Assembly: GCF_003324525.1 (NCBI RefSeq)
Contig: NZ_QGDC01000002.1
Coordinates: forward strand, 512,801-576,800
Length of the DNA stretch: 64,000 nucleotides
Direction of reading: 5' to 3'
DNA from: Mucilaginibacter hurinus
GTDB taxonomy: Bacteria > Bacteroidota > Bacteroidia > Sphingobacteriales > Sphingobacteriaceae
Part shown: piece by piece, positions 42,950 to 50,973 of the stretch
Position numbering within the stretch: position 1 is the first letter of the stretch
How the letters are laid out: the number at the start of each line of letters is the position of its first letter
Notes under the pieces: generated by a model
What the model was told of the DNA's origin: nothing
The model's input: only the letters and a program-made list of their open reading frames with translations
Databases searched by the model: none
Translations under genes and position numbers: made by a program

Positions 42950-43720
42950 CTAATATGGTGATACGCTAACGGCAGACCATCCGCCATCAACAATTAAATT
43001 TTGGCCGGTAATATGGCACGACTCCGGTGAAACCAGGAACAATACGGCATTGGCTACATCCTGTACATTGCCTGCCCTGCCCATCGGTGTAATACGTGCC
43101 CAGGTACTTTTATAGTCTTCATCCTCCAGTGTACGCTCTGTAAGCGTGGCGCCGGGCGCTACCGTGTTTACTGTTATTTTGTGCTGCGATAGTTCGATAA
43201 CGAGGTTTTTAGCCAGCAACTCTAAGCCGGCTTTAGTCATACCGTAAGCGGCAAGATCCTTATGCGCCTGGTGCCCGGTTACTGATGACATGAACAAAAT
43301 ACTGCCGCCGCTTTTCTGCTTCACCATTTCGCGCGCTGCCCGTTGCGCCAGGAAGAAACTGCCCTGCAAATTTACGCTCATCACCTGTTGAAAAGGCTCC
43401 TGCTCGTACGCCAAAAAGTCGCCGAACAAAGTTATGCCTGCACTCGCGATAGCAATGGTAACTTTACCAAAACGATTAACAGCTTCGTCAACCAGGCTTT
43501 GTATCAGATCGATACTGCCCGCGTCGCCGGCCACAGGCACCGTGGTACCCCCGCCCAAGGCGTTAATGCGGTCTGATGCTTCTTTTAATAAGTCGGGGTT
43601 ACGGTCATTCATCACCACGTTAGCGCCATGTTGGGCAAGTTGCTTTGCCACCTCATAACCTATGCCCTTTCCTGCTCCTGTTACTATCGCTACCTGTCCT
43701 TCAAATTTTTTAGTTGACAT
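42950..43720 (-). CDS. SDR dehydrogenase (candidate aldose 1-dehydrogenase)
   Basis: 256 residues: GAGKGIGYEVA (cofactor), ASAGITLFGD, MSSVTGHQAHKDLAAYGMTK (Ser and YxxxK), and the C-terminal CHITGQNLIVDGGWS. It is five bases before the lactonase start, so the two are cotranscribed. In the pathway read here it oxidises the free sugar at C1 to the lactone, but a role on another polyol or sugar acid is possible. Upstream lies a repeat and then the dehydratase gene. Confidence 0.83.
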   Translation of the reverse strand: MSTKKFEGQVAIVTGAGKGIGYEVAKQLAQHGANVVMNDRNPDLLKEASDRINALGGGTTVPVAGDAGSIDLIQSLVDEAVNRFGKVTIAIASAGITLFGDFLAYEQEPFQQVMSVNLQGSFFLAQRAAREMVKQKSGGSILFMSSVTGHQAHKDLAAYGMTKAGLELLAKNLVIELSQHKITVNTVAPGATLTERTLEDEDYKSTWARITPMGRAGNVQDVANAVLFLVSPESCHITGQNLIVDGGWSAVSVSPY

Positions 43721-43743
43721 ATTTTATCTATTTCTATTGGTTT

Positions 43744-43884
43744 GCCTCAACCTGCCCTCTCCAAAGGAAAGGGTTCTTCTTTTTAATTCTTCTTTCAGGA
43801 GGCTTCAGTGAAGCCCTCCTTACACCTTAGCTCCAAACAACCCTATCCACAAGTCCTCTTCCTTGGAGAGGATTTAGGTGAGGC
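43744..43884. repeat. 141-base MITE-like inverted repeat element
   Basis: The ends are inverted copies: GCCTCAACCTGCCCTCTCC... on the left and ...GGAGAGGATTTAGGTGAGGC on the right. An inner hairpin is GAGGCTTCAGTGAAGCCCTC. It fills the space between the dehydratase stop (43887) and the SDR start (43720) inside the operon. It is related to the hairpin at 8340. No ORF. Confidence 0.7.
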
Positions 43885-43886
43885 GC

Positions 43887-45599
43887 TTAATGCGAATCCC
43901 TCACTACACTGCTCCCCGACCCGCCCCTTAAAAAGTCGAGATCCGCGCCTAAATGCGCCTGTTCAACGTGCTGCTGGTACAGGTGCGTATAACCCCGGGT
44001 AGCCATTTCGGGCAATACCAGGTTACTTTTTCGCCGGGCTATTTCCTCATCGCTTACCTCAAGGTGCAGTGTTCCGGCCGGCACGTTCAGGCTTATTGTA
44101 TCCCCATCCTGCACTATGGCCAGTGTACCGCCTATTGCCGCTTCGGGGGATACGTGCAGCACTACTGTGCCAAAGCCTGTACCGCTCATGCGGCCGTCGG
44201 ATATACGTACCATATCGGTAACTCCCTGCTCAAGCAGCTTTTTGGGTATAGCCATATTGCCTACTTCGGGCATGCCCGGGTATCCTTTCGGCCCAACATT
44301 TTTAAGTACCAGTATGCTGCTCTCATCCACGTTAAGTGCCGGATCGTCAATTTTATGGCGGTAGTCTTCAATGTTTTCAAAAACCACTGCTTTACCGGTG
44401 TGTACCAACAACCCAGGTGTAGCGGCCGATGGCTTTAACACGGCACCGTTCTCGCAAAGATTGCCGCGTACCACGGTAATGCCTGCCTGTGTATTAAACG
44501 GCTTATCCATGGTACCAATTACCTCAGGGTTGTAACAATCGCAATCACAGTAATTGGCTGACATTGGCTTACCGCTAACCGTTATCGTATCGCGATGCAA
44601 AAACTGGTCGAGTTCCTTCATCAGCACCGGCAAGCCGCCGGCATAATAAAAGTCTTCCATAAAATACTGGCCGGAAGGCTGCAGGTTGGCCAACAGCGGT
44701 ATTTTTCTGCCGGATGTATTAAAGTCATCCATATTTAACTCAACGCCTATCCTGGCGGCAATGGCCAGCAGGTGAATGATAAAATTTGTTGAGCCGCCAA
44801 TGGCCGCATTTACGGTTATGGCGTTTTCAAAAGCCTGCCGTGTAAGCACGTCTGACATTTTGAGGTCTTCCTTAACCATATCAACAATGCGCATGCCCGA
44901 CATGTGGGCAAGCACCTTGCGGCGCGAGTCGGCCGCCGGGATAGCAGCATTGCCTGCCAGCGATAAACCTAACGACTCCACCATGCAAGCCATGGTAGAA
45001 GCCGTACCCATTACCGCGCAATGGCCACGACTGCGTGCCATACAGGCTTCGGCAACCAAAAAATCCTCATCAGGCATAGTGCCCATGCGGTTGGCCTCTG
45101 AAAAACGCCAAACGTCTGATGTGCCTATCTCTTTACCTTTATATTTTCCGGTAAGCATAGGCCCTCCGGATACTACGATGGAAGGTATATCCACACTTGC
45201 CGCGCCCATTACCAGCGCCGGTGTAGTTTTATCGCAGCCGCAAAGCAGCACCACGCCGTCGATAGGGTTAGCGCGTATGGATTCTTCAACATCCATACTC
45301 ACCAGGTTACGAAACAACATAGCCGTAGGCTTAATGAGGGTTTCGCCCAATGACATTACGGGAAATTCAACCGGGTAACCGCCCGCCTCATAAATACCGT
45401 TTTTCACAGATTCGGCCAGTTCCCTAAAATGGGCGTTACAGGGTGTAAGTTCAGACCATGTGTTACATATGCCAATTACGGGCTTGCCTTGCAACTGGTG
45501 TCCCGGAATTCCCTGGTTTTTCATCCAGGCGCGATATATAAAGCCGTCTTTCCCTTTTTTGCCGAACCATCCCTGGCTCCTGAGCGAATCTTTCTCCAT
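43887..45599 (-). CDS. IlvD/Edd-family dehydratase (candidate sugar-acid dehydratase)
   Basis: 570 residues, the length of the family. [Fe-S] cysteines lie in CNTWSELTPCNAH, LLCGCDKTTPALVMGAASVDIP and GHCAVMGTASTMACM; SGTGFGT and DGRMSG near the C terminus are also present. The alternatives are dihydroxyacid dehydratase for branched amino acids and aldonate dehydratases (arabinonate, xylonate, fuconate). The company of a lactonase, SDRs and a FAH hydrolase favours an aldonate dehydratase that yields a 2-keto-3-deoxy acid. It is the first gene of the cluster. The AraC regulator starts divergently 133 bases away. Confidence 0.88.
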   Translation of the reverse strand: MEKDSLRSQGWFGKKGKDGFIYRAWMKNQGIPGHQLQGKPVIGICNTWSELTPCNAHFRELAESVKNGIYEAGGYPVEFPVMSLGETLIKPTAMLFRNLVSMDVEESIRANPIDGVVLLCGCDKTTPALVMGAASVDIPSIVVSGGPMLTGKYKGKEIGTSDVWRFSEANRMGTMPDEDFLVAEACMARSRGHCAVMGTASTMACMVESLGLSLAGNAAIPAADSRRKVLAHMSGMRIVDMVKEDLKMSDVLTRQAFENAITVNAAIGGSTNFIIHLLAIAARIGVELNMDDFNTSGRKIPLLANLQPSGQYFMEDFYYAGGLPVLMKELDQFLHRDTITVSGKPMSANYCDCDCYNPEVIGTMDKPFNTQAGITVVRGNLCENGAVLKPSAATPGLLVHTGKAVVFENIEDYRHKIDDPALNVDESSILVLKNVGPKGYPGMPEVGNMAIPKKLLEQGVTDMVRISDGRMSGTGFGTVVLHVSPEAAIGGTLAIVQDGDTISLNVPAGTLHLEVSDEEIARRKSNLVLPEMATRGYTHLYQQHVEQAHLGADLDFLRGGSGSSVVRDSH

Positions 45600-45618
45600 A
45601 GATCATAATTTAGTTAAT

Positions 45619-45626
45619 CAAACTTA
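45619..45626 (-). promoter_or_regulatory. -7 promoter box, dehydratase operon
   Basis: The minus strand reads TAAGTTTG, a TAnnTTTG match 19 bases before the ATG. On the other side of the gap, TTGACCATATCAA at 45698-45710 is an imperfect palindrome that could be an AraC-protein site. Confidence 0.4.
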
Positions 45627-45732
45627 GACGATAATTTACAGCTTATAAAGCACGTAATTTGCAATTTATGATACACTATTTACATTTATTGACTACATTG
45701 ACCATATCAAACCAATTAAGTATCAAACATCA

Positions 45733-46599
45733 ATGAAGGTTACTTATCAGCAACTGGCAACTCCTGCAAATTCAAGCTTGGTTATAAAGCGCTGGAACCA
45801 ACCTAAGTTTACTGCACCTTTCCACTTTCATAACGCCTACGAGCTTATCTGGATTATGCAGAGTTACGGTAAATTGTATGCCGGTAACAAGATCATGAAT
45901 TTTAGCCAGGGCGATATATTTTTTTTTGGTCCGGGACTGGCGCACTTTTTTTACAACGAACCCGGCAACCCTGAAGAAAGCGCGCACGCTATGGTAGTGC
46001 AGTTTGCTGAAGACTTTATGGGCAAGGAGTTTTTTGAGAAGCCGGAATTTCGCAAAATAAAGAAGCTGATGCTTGAGGCTCATGCAGGCATAAAGCTTAA
46101 TACACCTAATGCAGAATTGCAAAACATGTTTTTAAAGTTTGCTGATGGTGCCGATACTAAAAACTTTATTACACTGATGGAACTGCTGGATGCATGGTCC
46201 TTGCAGCCTAAAAATAATATGATATCTATCCTTTCGGACACCAATAAAGCCATTTTTCATGAAAGCGACACCTCTAAAACCGAACTTGTTTTTAAATACG
46301 TGCTGGATAATTTTAAGGGCAATGTTAATAGCAAAGAAGCCGCATCGCTGGCCTGCCTTAATGATGCCGCGTTTTGCCGTTACTTTAAAAGGCGTACCCG
46401 AAAAACCTTTTCGCAATTTGTAAATGAAGTACGTGTAACCCACGCCACGGGCTTGCTGCTTGAGGATAAGTTGAATATTACAGAGGTTTGCTATGCCTGC
46501 GGATATAATAACCTATCTTATTTTAACAGGCAATTTAAGGCGATTATGAAGGTTACCCCGCTGGAGTACCGCAAGGCATTCAATCACCCGGCGTCCTGA
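45733..46599 (+). CDS. AraC-family regulator of the catabolic cluster
   Basis: 288 residues: an N-terminal cupin-like ligand domain (about 15-100, with APFHFHNAYELIWIMQSYGKLYAGN), and two helix-turn-helix motifs at the C terminus (AASLACLNDAAFCRYFKRRTRKTFSQFVNEVRV and ITEVCYACGYNNLSYFNRQFKAIMKVTPLEYRK). It is divergent from the dehydratase gene and very likely controls it in response to the sugar or an intermediate. Confidence 0.9.
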   Translation: MKVTYQQLATPANSSLVIKRWNQPKFTAPFHFHNAYELIWIMQSYGKLYAGNKIMNFSQGDIFFFGPGLAHFFYNEPGNPEESAHAMVVQFAEDFMGKEFFEKPEFRKIKKLMLEAHAGIKLNTPNAELQNMFLKFADGADTKNFITLMELLDAWSLQPKNNMISILSDTNKAIFHESDTSKTELVFKYVLDNFKGNVNSKEAASLACLNDAAFCRYFKRRTRKTFSQFVNEVRVTHATGLLLEDKLNITEVCYACGYNNLSYFNRQFKAIMKVTPLEYRKAFNHPAS

Positions 46600-46640
46600 A
46601 GAGGTTGGTAAAAATCTAGCGGATTATTAACTTATTAAAG

Positions 46641-47318
46641 ATGATAGTAAACAACTCACGTATCTTATATTCATTGCCTAATGCCCGCGTGACGCAGGCG
46701 TTGTTGGGTGGGAAAATTGAAATAGTTTGGGAGAAGCTTAAGTTATTTTTTTTAAACTGTACGGATGCAGACATTGATCACCCTCAAACTATTACTTTAA
46801 CGTTAATATCCGCGGATAAATACAACTATGAACAGATTAATTTCACAAACAGTTTACTTCAGGATGCTACACAACTGTTTGGTCAGGGTTCAACATCACC
46901 TGTGGGTTATCATTACCCGAGCGGCATCCCTATCCAACAAACTAAAACAGAGTGGGAATTAACCTCTAACGATCTTGATAAAGTGCTAAATTATATGATA
47001 ATGGGACAACCGTGGCCGAAACATGAATTTGAACCTGCTCAATTGTTTTTAGCATATGACTTTAGACTCAGACAAGTTTCTGCAACAAAAGAATTGCCCA
47101 ATCAACTATTTACTTCCCAAGTCTGTATTTGGCTTTCAAGAACTAAAAGCATCTCTCCAACATTGTGGTTTCCATTCGAAGAAGCAAACAATGATTTTTA
47201 GACATACGTTGCTAGCATTGAGCGTTTTCTGCCATTTAAACTAGAAAAAAAGCAATTCAGATTAGTTCGAAGTAATAAAAAAGGGATTGCAAATATCTTT
47301 TCTAAGATTTTTAAATAA
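46641..47318 (+). pseudogene. unknown gene interrupted by an in-frame amber codon
   Basis: The ATG frame gives 186 residues to a TAG at 47199-47201, after EEANNDF. The same frame then stays open for 38 more codons with normal-looking sequence (TYVASIERFLPFKLEKKQFR... to NIFSKIFK) to a TAA at 47316-47318. The tail reads as a genuine C terminus, so the gene is probably about 225 codons with a nonsense mutation or a read-through codon. I recognise no domain; residues 1-120 mix beta strands and helices. Composition is AT-rich. It lies 41 bases after the AraC gene. Confidence 0.6.
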
Positions 47319-47331
47319 TGCTTTGTTGGTT

Positions 47332-47397
47332 TTGTCACCAACATCCGTGCGCCCGGCCAAAATATTTTGTATAAAATACCCAGGTTGTTGGTGACAA
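47332..47397. repeat. nested inverted repeats in a 353-base gap
   Basis: TTGTCACCAACA (47332-47343) is the exact reverse complement of TGTTGGTGACAA (47386-47397). The second arm also pairs locally: GTTGTTG (47384) with CAACAAC (47401). Alternative hairpins are possible. The rest of 47319-47671 shows no gene. Confidence 0.55.
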
Positions 47398-47671
47398 CAT
47401 CAACAACCTTTCCCTCGTTCGGTTACGGTTTGGCTACTGTTTTAGCGTGTTCGTACTTAAAAAACGAAGAATAACCGTGTACTGTTTTCTTCGCTGTTGT
47501 TGTTGTCAAAAATAAAAAGACCTTAAAGAATAAAATTCGATTCTGATCGCTATCAGGCCAGACATCGTAATTTGCAATTCGAAAATTATTTTTATCTATA
47601 GTGTAACGTTTACACCATGCGCTCCGTCTATGGCTGTATAATAAGTTTAAACGACTTAACCATCACACTAA

Positions 47672-48982
47672 ATGAAACGTAACCTATTACTTTGCACGGC
47701 GCTGCTGGCTTTATCAGCACAAGCGGCAAATGCGCAATTTTTAAACAGGCTGAAAAAACGGGCTGAAGAAGCGGTAACCAGGAAAGCCGAAAAAGCTATT
47801 GACAAGACTGTCGAAGATCCTTATAGCCTTAAAAAAGAAAAGGCAGCCGAACAGCCGCAGCAAACCCAGCCACAGCAAACCACCGAAGCGCCGAAAGCGC
47901 CCGCAGCAACAAAAACCGAAACCGCACCTGCACCTTTGCAAGCGTACGCGAAATATGATTTTATACCGGGACAAAATCTTATTTACAGCGACAATTTTGC
48001 GGGTGAAGCCATGGGTGAACTGCCTGCCGGCTGGAACTCCAATGGTAACGGCGCGGTAACCAAACTTAACAACTTTAGCGGCAACTGGCTGCGCATGGAT
48101 CAAAACGCGGTATACCTGCCGGGAAAAGACCTTGCTACCGGCGATAACTTCACCGTAGAGTTTGATATGATACTTGATTTAACATCAAAGGGATACGGTT
48201 TTCCGGATATTTTTATCGGCATGATAGCTACCGGTAAAGTACCTGCAGGCGACAACTCCATTTTAACCGAGCAGTATGGCATTAAAAGCTTCCACCTTGA
48301 CATCAGCCCCGGCAGCAGCGGCAGTACCAATCTTCGCTTTGCTGCCGAAAAGGGCCGTACAGTATATTTCCGCAGCCCGGTAAAATCATATAAGGTGCTT
48401 GAGGCATACTACGGCAAACCCGCCCACATAGCCATACAGGCACAAAAGGAACGCCTGAGGCTATGGATAAACGGTGATAAGATTATTGACGCGCCAAAGG
48501 CACTGCCCGTTGGCGATGTATTTAACCAGCTGTTTTTTAAAATAAGCAGCAGCAATTACACCAACGAACAATTGGGCATATATGTGGGCAACATCAGCGT
48601 TGCCCAAGGCGCGCCCGACCTGCGTAATAAACTGGTGAATGAGGGGCGCTTTAGTACCTCGGGTATTTTGTTTGATGTAAATACCGCCACCATTAAACCG
48701 GAGTCTGCCGGGGTGTTGCAGGAAATTGCCAACGTGCTTAAAGAAAACCCTGCCATTAATGTGCGCATTGTTGGCCACACTGATGCCGACGGTACTGCCG
48801 CGGCAAACCAAAAACTAAGTATTAACCGCGCCGAGAGCGTTAAAAGCGCATTAGCCGAAACCTATGGCATATCTGTAACCAGGATGCAGGTAGCCGGCAA
48901 AGGCGCCACCCAACCAGTAGCCCCCAATAAAACCGAAACCGGAAAGGCTCAAAACCGCCGCGTAGAGTTTATCAAGTTATAA
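47672..48982 (+). CDS. exported OmpA-family protein
   Basis: 436 residues: a signal peptide (MKRNLLLCTALLALSAQAANA), a short helical segment (QFLNRLKKRAEEAVTRKAEKAID), a Pro/Gln/Ala/Thr-rich linker to about 90, a beta-sandwich-like middle (about 100-305), and a C-terminal OmpA peptidoglycan-binding domain (about 320-436, with IVGHTDADGTAAANQKLSINRAESV and GKGATQPVAPNKTETGKAQNRRVEF). It is probably anchored at the cell wall in the periplasm. The next gene starts 30 bases downstream and shares the first 40 residues' style. Confidence 0.88.
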   Translation: MKRNLLLCTALLALSAQAANAQFLNRLKKRAEEAVTRKAEKAIDKTVEDPYSLKKEKAAEQPQQTQPQQTTEAPKAPAATKTETAPAPLQAYAKYDFIPGQNLIYSDNFAGEAMGELPAGWNSNGNGAVTKLNNFSGNWLRMDQNAVYLPGKDLATGDNFTVEFDMILDLTSKGYGFPDIFIGMIATGKVPAGDNSILTEQYGIKSFHLDISPGSSGSTNLRFAAEKGRTVYFRSPVKSYKVLEAYYGKPAHIAIQAQKERLRLWINGDKIIDAPKALPVGDVFNQLFFKISSSNYTNEQLGIYVGNISVAQGAPDLRNKLVNEGRFSTSGILFDVNTATIKPESAGVLQEIANVLKENPAINVRIVGHTDADGTAAANQKLSINRAESVKSALAETYGISVTRMQVAGKGATQPVAPNKTETGKAQNRRVEFIKL

Positions 48983-49012
48983 GTAACTACAAATCACCAC
49001 ATAAACAACACA

Positions 49013-50164
49013 ATGAAACCTTTAAATATTATAGGTGCGGCCATGCTATTGCTGGTTGCGAACACTTCAAACGCGCAATTTTTAAATAAATTAAAGAAGA
49101 AAGCTGAAGCAGCGGTAACCAAAGCCGTTACCGGCGGCGGCTTATCTGCCGAAAGTTCAACAGAAAAACCTGAAGATAATGCATCCGATGGCACACCGGG
49201 CAATTCCACATCGCCCGCTGCGCCCGCTGCCCAAAGCACGGCCGCAAAATATGGCACCGTTTTATTTACGATGGAAAAAGGCGAATACCTCGTTTACGGC
49301 GAGTTAAGCCTTGCGGTAAAAGCAGACGGCGCGCATGTTAAGGCGGTTACCCGGAAAGACCGGCAGTTTTATTTTTATGATAACGGCCAGCGGCAGGGCC
49401 CGTTTACTACCCCGCCCGTGAATTTGCTTGACGAAGGGTGGAAACGGGATTACGAATACCAGAAAACAAACGCTGACGAGTATATGAGTAACGGTATGTC
49501 ATACCTGTCAGCGGGCAACCTCGTTGTTGATGGTAAAAAATACGGCCCGGCACTGGTTGTTAATGCCATGTACCACAATACCAAAATCAAAAAGTTCTAT
49601 GCGCTGGTAACCCGTACCGAAAATGATAAAATGGGCTTTTATTTGGTAAGCAACCAGGGTGCGCGCAAGCTTCCCTCTATAGGGATGGGCCTTATCGTTT
49701 CGGCCGATGGCGAAAGCGGCGGTGTTATAATACCGGCTACCCAATTTAACGCCAAGTCTGAAGAAGACGCTTACAAGTTTGTGGTGGCGGATGACACTTA
49801 CATAGTACTGGCCAATGGTAAAACCAACGGACCGTTTAAGTATGTGGATGGTACCCGTAACAGTCTTGATGAAAGCGGCAATTACATACAAATTGGTAAG
49901 TCGGGCCCTAAAGAAGGGGTGTACGTGAACGGCAACCTGCTAATACCCTTTGCCGAAGGCTCATACGGGCAGGGTGCTTCCTTTGTAAACAGCAACGGTA
50001 CAAGCGCTGCCTGGTTTGAGCGTGGTAACCTGCAATTTACCGATGGTACTTTTATACGCGGAAAAGCAGTACAACCGGTGCTGTCAAAAGAAAACGGCGT
50101 ATCATACATCAACTGGATAACCATAGAAAAAGGCAATGTTTATCACTGTAAAAAAGAGCTTTAG
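49013..50164 (+). CDS. exported protein of unknown function
   Basis: 383 residues: a signal peptide (MKPLNIIGAAMLLLVANTSNA) and the same helical start as its neighbour (QFLNKLKKKAEAAVTKAV), then a Ser/Pro/Ala-rich linker to about 80, then a repetitive beta region with recurring DGK/NGKxxGP motifs (GKKYGPALVVN, NGKTNGPFKYVDG, NGQRQGPF). The repeats suggest a propeller or barrel. The next gene overlaps its last 29 bases. Confidence 0.75.
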   Translation: MKPLNIIGAAMLLLVANTSNAQFLNKLKKKAEAAVTKAVTGGGLSAESSTEKPEDNASDGTPGNSTSPAAPAAQSTAAKYGTVLFTMEKGEYLVYGELSLAVKADGAHVKAVTRKDRQFYFYDNGQRQGPFTTPPVNLLDEGWKRDYEYQKTNADEYMSNGMSYLSAGNLVVDGKKYGPALVVNAMYHNTKIKKFYALVTRTENDKMGFYLVSNQGARKLPSIGMGLIVSADGESGGVIIPATQFNAKSEEDAYKFVVADDTYIVLANGKTNGPFKYVDGTRNSLDESGNYIQIGKSGPKEGVYVNGNLLIPFAEGSYGQGASFVNSNGTSAAWFERGNLQFTDGTFIRGKAVQPVLSKENGVSYINWITIEKGNVYHCKKEL

Positions 50165-50867
50165 CATCCTTAGCCTGCTATTAATCGGGCAGCAATCGCT
50201 TGCTAATGATTATAAGCAGCTTTTTGGCAACCGGTATACGCGCGCCGAAAAAACGGCCGCTGAGGTACGTCCGGTTATACAAAAGTATGCTAAAGCCTTT
50301 GGCGAGGACAGCGATTTGATGGAAGCCATTATTTTTCCGGAACTGATACGGTATAACGCTTTATACGATGCCATTGAAACCGGCTCATTAATAGGTTTAT
50401 ATGCCCGGTTTGGCTATGAATATGCCGACTTTTCAATCGGTTTGTTTCAGATGAAACCCACCTTTGCGCTTTCGATAGAAACCGAAGTGATGAAGCATAA
50501 ACAAAGCCGGTGGGTAAAACTATTAGGATTTGATAAAATATCATTGGCAGACGAACCCAGGAGCCGGCTGGCCAGGGTTGACAGGCTTGAAAACGTTGAA
50601 TGGCAGGTTAAGTACCTGGTTGCCATGCTAAAATGCCTGAAGCTTAAAAACAGCAGGCTTACGCTAACGGCAGAAGACCGGGTATTGTTCACCGCTTCGG
50701 CCTATAACTGCGGCTGGGATAAAAGCGCAACCGTTATTAAATCATACATCAGCAAAAAACACTACCAGCCGGGGTACTGGGAAGGTGAAAAATATGCTTT
50801 TGCTGATGTGGCGCTGTACCGCTATGCGGACAAATTAAAGAATCAAGAGTTAAGAATTAGGGGTTAG
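50136..50867 (+). CDS. exported lytic-transglycosylase-like protein
   Basis: 243 residues: a short signal peptide (ending about SLANDY), then a helical region with EAIIFPELIRYN, IETGSLIGLYARFGYEYADFSIGLFQMKPTFA and FTASAYNCGWDKSATVI. The Glu in a FPELIRY context, then S-I-G-L-F-Q-M-K-P and A-YN-G resemble the catalytic and substrate elements of lysozyme-like transglycosylases (ES, GLMQI, AYNAG). It starts 29 bases inside the previous gene, so translation is coupled. Function in wall remodelling is inference. Confidence 0.72.
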   Translation: MFITVKKSFSILSLLLIGQQSLANDYKQLFGNRYTRAEKTAAEVRPVIQKYAKAFGEDSDLMEAIIFPELIRYNALYDAIETGSLIGLYARFGYEYADFSIGLFQMKPTFALSIETEVMKHKQSRWVKLLGFDKISLADEPRSRLARVDRLENVEWQVKYLVAMLKCLKLKNSRLTLTAEDRVLFTASAYNCGWDKSATVIKSYISKKHYQPGYWEGEKYAFADVALYRYADKLKNQELRIRG

Positions 50868-50890
50868 ACTTCAGGAATACACAATAAATC

Positions 50891-50922
50891 AGAAAGGCTT
50901 GGATTTGATTCCAAGCCTTTCT
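50891..50922. terminator. bidirectional terminator
   Basis: AGAAAGGCTTGGA, loop, TTCCAAGCCTTTCT, a 13-base stem between convergent genes. Confidence 0.85.
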
Positions 50923-50973
50923 CTATAAATAATAAAAAGTCTTAATTCCTGACTCTTAACTCTTGATGCTATC

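Noticed and set aside
43887..45599. Branched-chain amino acid dihydroxyacid dehydratase IlvD
   Set aside because: No other ilv genes are near, and the neighbours are sugar-acid enzymes. The family alone does not settle it, so I keep the sugar-acid reading as the better one, not as proven.
37457..46599. A polysaccharide utilisation locus
   Set aside because: No SusC/SusD pair, glycosidase or sugar transporter is present. The enzymes act on free sugar acids.
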